Origin: JAWKIJ01 sp041394325
Lineage (GTDB): Bacteria > Actinomycetota > Acidimicrobiia > Acidimicrobiales > Microtrichaceae
Reading direction: 5' to 3'
NCBI GenBank assembly: GCA_041394325.1
Contig: JAWKIJ010000001.1
Span: 2,232,001 to 2,296,000 of the forward strand
DNA: 64,000 nucleotides
The stretch's first letter is position 1, and each line of letters starts with the position of its first letter. The notes beneath the pieces were generated by a model that had not been told where the DNA came from, did not search any database, and saw only the letters and a list, made by a program, of their open reading frames with translations. A program made the position numbers and the translations under genes. Below, piece by piece: positions 61,456 to 64,000 of the stretch.

Positions 61456-63020
61456 TCAGCGCCCGAGGGCGTCGAGCAGATCGCCCGCGGTGGTCGCTGC
61501 GTCCATCAACGAGCCCAGGGACTCCCGGGTTCCGCGAAGCGGCTCCATCATCGGGACCCTCCGAAGCGCCGAGCCACCCAGGTCGAACACCATCGAATCC
61601 CAGTTGGCGGCCACGATCCGGTCGCCGAAGCGTCGTAGACACGCCCCGCGGAACCATGCCCGGGTGTCCTCGGGGGCATCGGTGACTGCCCGGGCGACCT
61701 CGTCGTCGTCGACGAGGGTGGCCAGGCCGACCCTCCGGGCCAGGGATCGCTCGGGGCGGAGGTCGTGGTACTGGAGGTCCAGTGCCCGGAGTCGGTCGTC
61801 GTCCCACGTGAGGCCGTGGCGTTGCCGATAGGCGTCGATCAGCCGGTACTTCGCCACCCAGTCGACTCGGTCGGCGAGCTCCATCGGATCCCGTTCGAGG
61901 GCCTCGAGGGTCTCCTGCCATCGTGCCGCCACGTCGAGGTGCACCGGCGCGGACCGTTGTCGAGGCCGGCTCCGTCGTCCAGCCACCGTCGTGATCGCGA
62001 GAGCAGTTCCCATTGGAGTTCCAGCGCCGTCATCGACGATCCGTCGGCCAGGGTCAACACCGCCGCCAAGGAGAGGTCGCCCGACACCGTGCGGAGCGCG
62101 GCGACGGGGGCGGTGGGGTCGATCGCGTCGCCCCCGAAGCCGTGCTGGACCGCCGACAACCACAGTGCGGTCGTGCCGACCTTCAGATAGGTGGCTAGTT
62201 CGCTCATGTTCGCGTCCCCGACGATGACGTGGAAGCGGCGGTAGCGCCGAGGATCCGCGTGCGGTTCGTCGCGGGTGTTGATGATCGGCCGCTTGATCGT
62301 CGTCTCGAGTCCGACGTGCTCCTCGAAGAAGTCCGCGCGTTGGCTGATCTGGAACCCGTTGCGGTCGTCACGTCGCCCGGGGACCTCACTGCCGACCTTG
62401 CCGGCTCCACAGAAGATCTGGCGGGTGACCAGGTGCGGGGTCGCGTGGCGAACGAGGGTCGAGAACGGAAGGCTTCGGCTGAGCAGGTAGTTCTCGTGAC
62501 AGCCGTAGCTCTGTCCCTTGCCGTCGGAGTTGTTCTTGTAGACGACGATGCTTCGTCCGTCACCCAACAGTCCCTCCGACAGTCGCATCGACTCGACCAG
62601 GATCCGCTCCCCCGCCCGGTCGTACACCACCGCGGACCGCGCGTCGCGGCACTCGGGTGTGGAGAGCTCGGGGTGGGCGTGGTCGACGTAGTAGCGGCTT
62701 CCGTTGGTGAGCACCGCGTTCACCATGTGGGTCTCGATCTCGGGCGCGTAGGCGTAGGGATTGGGCCCCTCGCCGCGAGCGTCGTTTCCGGGGGACTCGT
62801 CGCCGAAGTCCCAACCCACCCGATGCGGCCTGCCGACCCCGTGGCCCGCCTCGGTCACCGCCGCAACGTATGAGGACACCAGCGCTGCCGACGCGTTGGT
62901 CGGGTTCGCCTCGGCGTCGATGCCGCCACCGGGCCCGCGGACCACCACGCCGTACTCGGTTTCGATGCCCACGACGACGGTCGCGAGGGGGCCGTCCTCG
63001 TGGTGGTCGCTTCGCGGCAT
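61456..63020 (-). CDS. dop: Deamidase/depupylase Dop (frameshifted)
   Basis: Dop deamidates the Pup Gln to Glu and can remove Pup from proteins. The about 521-residue protein starts LATVVVGIETEYGVVVRGPG and contains TNGSRYYVDHAHPELSTPECRDARSAVVYDRAGE with the catalytic Asp, IVVYKNNSDGKGQSYGCHENYLLSR and NTRDEPHADPRRYRRFHVIVGDANMSELATYLKVG. A one-base break near 61955 moves the frame; the rest (APVHLDVAARWQETLEALERD to DLLDALGR) ends at 61456. Homologous to PafA. Confidence 0.92.
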
Positions 63021-63047
63021 ACCGCCAGACCGTAACGGGCCCCGGAC

Positions 63048-64000
63048 TCAGGGGCTCACGGTCAACGGTACGGTCGCGGTGACGTAGCGTCCGCGGCGTT
63101 CGTTGAAGGTGCTCGCCATGTCGTACCACCCGAGGCCCAGCTCCGTGGCGTTGCTCAGCTCCGGGTGAAGAGTCGCCGCATAGCAGCCCTTGACGACCCC
63201 GTCGACGCGGTCGTTGCAGTCGGGCAGCATGATCTCGACCGGCGGGGACCAGGGGCCCTGCGGCGTCGTCGAGGTTCGCAACATGATGCGGTCGACGAAG
63301 CCGGGCCAGGGGTTGTAGGCCATCACGTAACGGTGCCGGAAGTGGTCGTAGGTGTAGGAGGCCGAGGCCGCCGGATACCGTGTGATCCAGTTGGCTCCCT
63401 GTGGCATGACCATGCCGATCGCGGCATTCTGGTCGGGCGACCAGCCCGAGCCGCTCCAGAAGCGGTAGGCGGACGGTGACGCGACGAAGTCGGGCTCCAC
63501 CCGGGCGACGTGGCAGGGGCCGAACGCGGCGATGTCCCACAGGTCGTCGGGACGGTCGCATGCGTACAGGTACAGCAGACCGTCGGTGCCGACCACGGCG
63601 CCGTTGCCGTAGCCGCGGTGCAACGTGTTCGTGTTCCCGAACCCACCGGGCCGGTCGGTGGTGCCCCACGGTGCGTCGCCGATCAGCGGATTGGTGACCG
63701 TGAGCTTGATACCCCGGCCCGAGGGAGGGTTCGTCGGGTCGTAGTACCACTCCGCGGTGGAGGTTCCCCGAGCCTCGAAGGAGGCGTCCGCTCCGATGCA
63801 GACGTTGCCCATCGTGACGATCACGTGGTCGAGACCGCCGGCGGGCACCCGTACCGCCGAGGTCACCCAGAATCCCTTCGTCGGTCGTGCCGCCGGGCAG
63901 TCGGGGAACTCGGTGGTCGGGTCCGCGAGGCGGATGGGGTGACCGGACGAATCGGTGGCGTCCTGGGTGTGCAGCGGCGAACCTGCCGGGGCCCACGCGG
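63048..64000 (-). CDS. Probable exported DUF4185-like beta-propeller protein, C-terminal part
   Basis: The frame is open to the right edge of the window, so the N-terminus is missing. The 317 visible residues contain DATDSSGHPIRLADPTTEF, WVTSAVRVPAGGLDHVIVTMGN, NGAVVGTDGLLYLYACD, and repeated Trp/Tyr/Phe-rich blades (YRFWSGSGWSPDQNAAIG; YDHFRHRYVMAYNPWPGFVDRIMLRTSTTPQGPWS), like DUF4185 and related five-bladed propellers. Such proteins are often secreted. Its role beside dop is unknown; it is probably not part of the proteasome system. Confidence 0.6.
   Translation of the reverse strand, partial: AWAPAGSPLHTQDATDSSGHPIRLADPTTEFPDCPAARPTKGFWVTSAVRVPAGGLDHVIVTMGNVCIGADASFEARGTSTAEWYYDPTNPPSGRGIKLTVTNPLIGDAPWGTTDRPGGFGNTNTLHRGYGNGAVVGTDGLLYLYACDRPDDLWDIAAFGPCHVARVEPDFVASPSAYRFWSGSGWSPDQNAAIGMVMPQGANWITRYPAASASYTYDHFRHRYVMAYNPWPGFVDRIMLRTSTTPQGPWSPPVEIMLPDCNDRVDGVVKGCYAATLHPELSNATELGLGWYDMASTFNERRGRYVTATVPLTVSP

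Noticed and set aside
5059..63020. Many long open frames on the strand opposite clear genes
   Set aside because: In DNA this GC-rich, antisense frames stay open by chance; they are Arg/Pro/Gly-rich and match no family.

Overview
The window is GC-rich bacterial chromosome from an actinomycete-type organism. The evidence is a complete Pup-proteasome locus (dop, pup, prcB, prcA, pafA, pafB, pafC), a mycothione reductase, a DUF4193 protein, a HelY-type helicase beside tatA/tatC, and frequent GTG starts with ATGA/GTGA overlaps. The gene content (paired acyl-CoA dehydrogenases, amidohydrolases, many lipid and steroid type enzymes, few regulators) suggests Acidimicrobiia or a relative; that placement is inference. 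No tRNA, rRNA or CRISPR array was found, and no gene-free stretch exceeds about 300 bases.

Layout. 0-13 kb holds metabolic housekeeping: end of a VIT-type transporter, gcvP coupled to a degenerate amino-acid-dehydrogenase-like gene, an esterase, an isochorismatase-like protein without its cysteine, class I aldolase, guaB, a cupin, an amidohydrolase, YqgE and an aldehyde dehydrogenase. 13-24 kb holds an EcsC protein, an ISL3-type insertion sequence, two membrane GGDEF/EAL proteins, a histone-H1-like tailed protein, a small zinc-ribbon protein, a lipoprotein and a DUF2156 fusion protein. 24-29 kb holds an acyl-CoA dehydrogenase pair and a large flippase-type membrane protein. 29.2-34.8 kb, the most unusual part, holds three tandem radical SAM proteins with their auxiliary-cluster (twitch) domain at the N-terminus; the first two are near-identical over about 1 kb, and the third is translationally coupled to mycothione reductase. 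34.8-44 kb holds an Arg/Gly-rich protein, HAD phosphatase, crotonase, acetyltransferase, a Lys/Ala/Pro-rich protein, DUF4193, a double-length ThyX-like protein, an M20 hydrolase and an alcohol dehydrogenase. 44-64 kb, almost all on the minus strand, is the helY-tatC-tatA block, two signal peptidases, a TetR-controlled ABC exporter and the Pup-proteasome locus.

How the genes work together. Dop activates Pup, PafA attaches it to proteins, and PrcA/PrcB degrade them; PafB/PafC are WYL-domain regulators. In mycobacteria pafABC runs directly into tatA-tatC-helY; here an ABC exporter-tetR-lepB-lepB block lies between. The radical SAM genes, the upstream flippase-like gene and mtr are closely packed on one strand and look like one transcription unit, but no precursor peptide or substrate can be named.

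Data quality matters. About twenty single-base disruptions split otherwise well-conserved genes, and most that I could reconstruct sit in runs of G or C that are one base short. The two radical SAM paralogues prove this internally: each keeps the full run where the other has lost a base. I therefore annotate these as single genes with probable sequencing or assembly indels, not as decayed genes or pairs of small genes.
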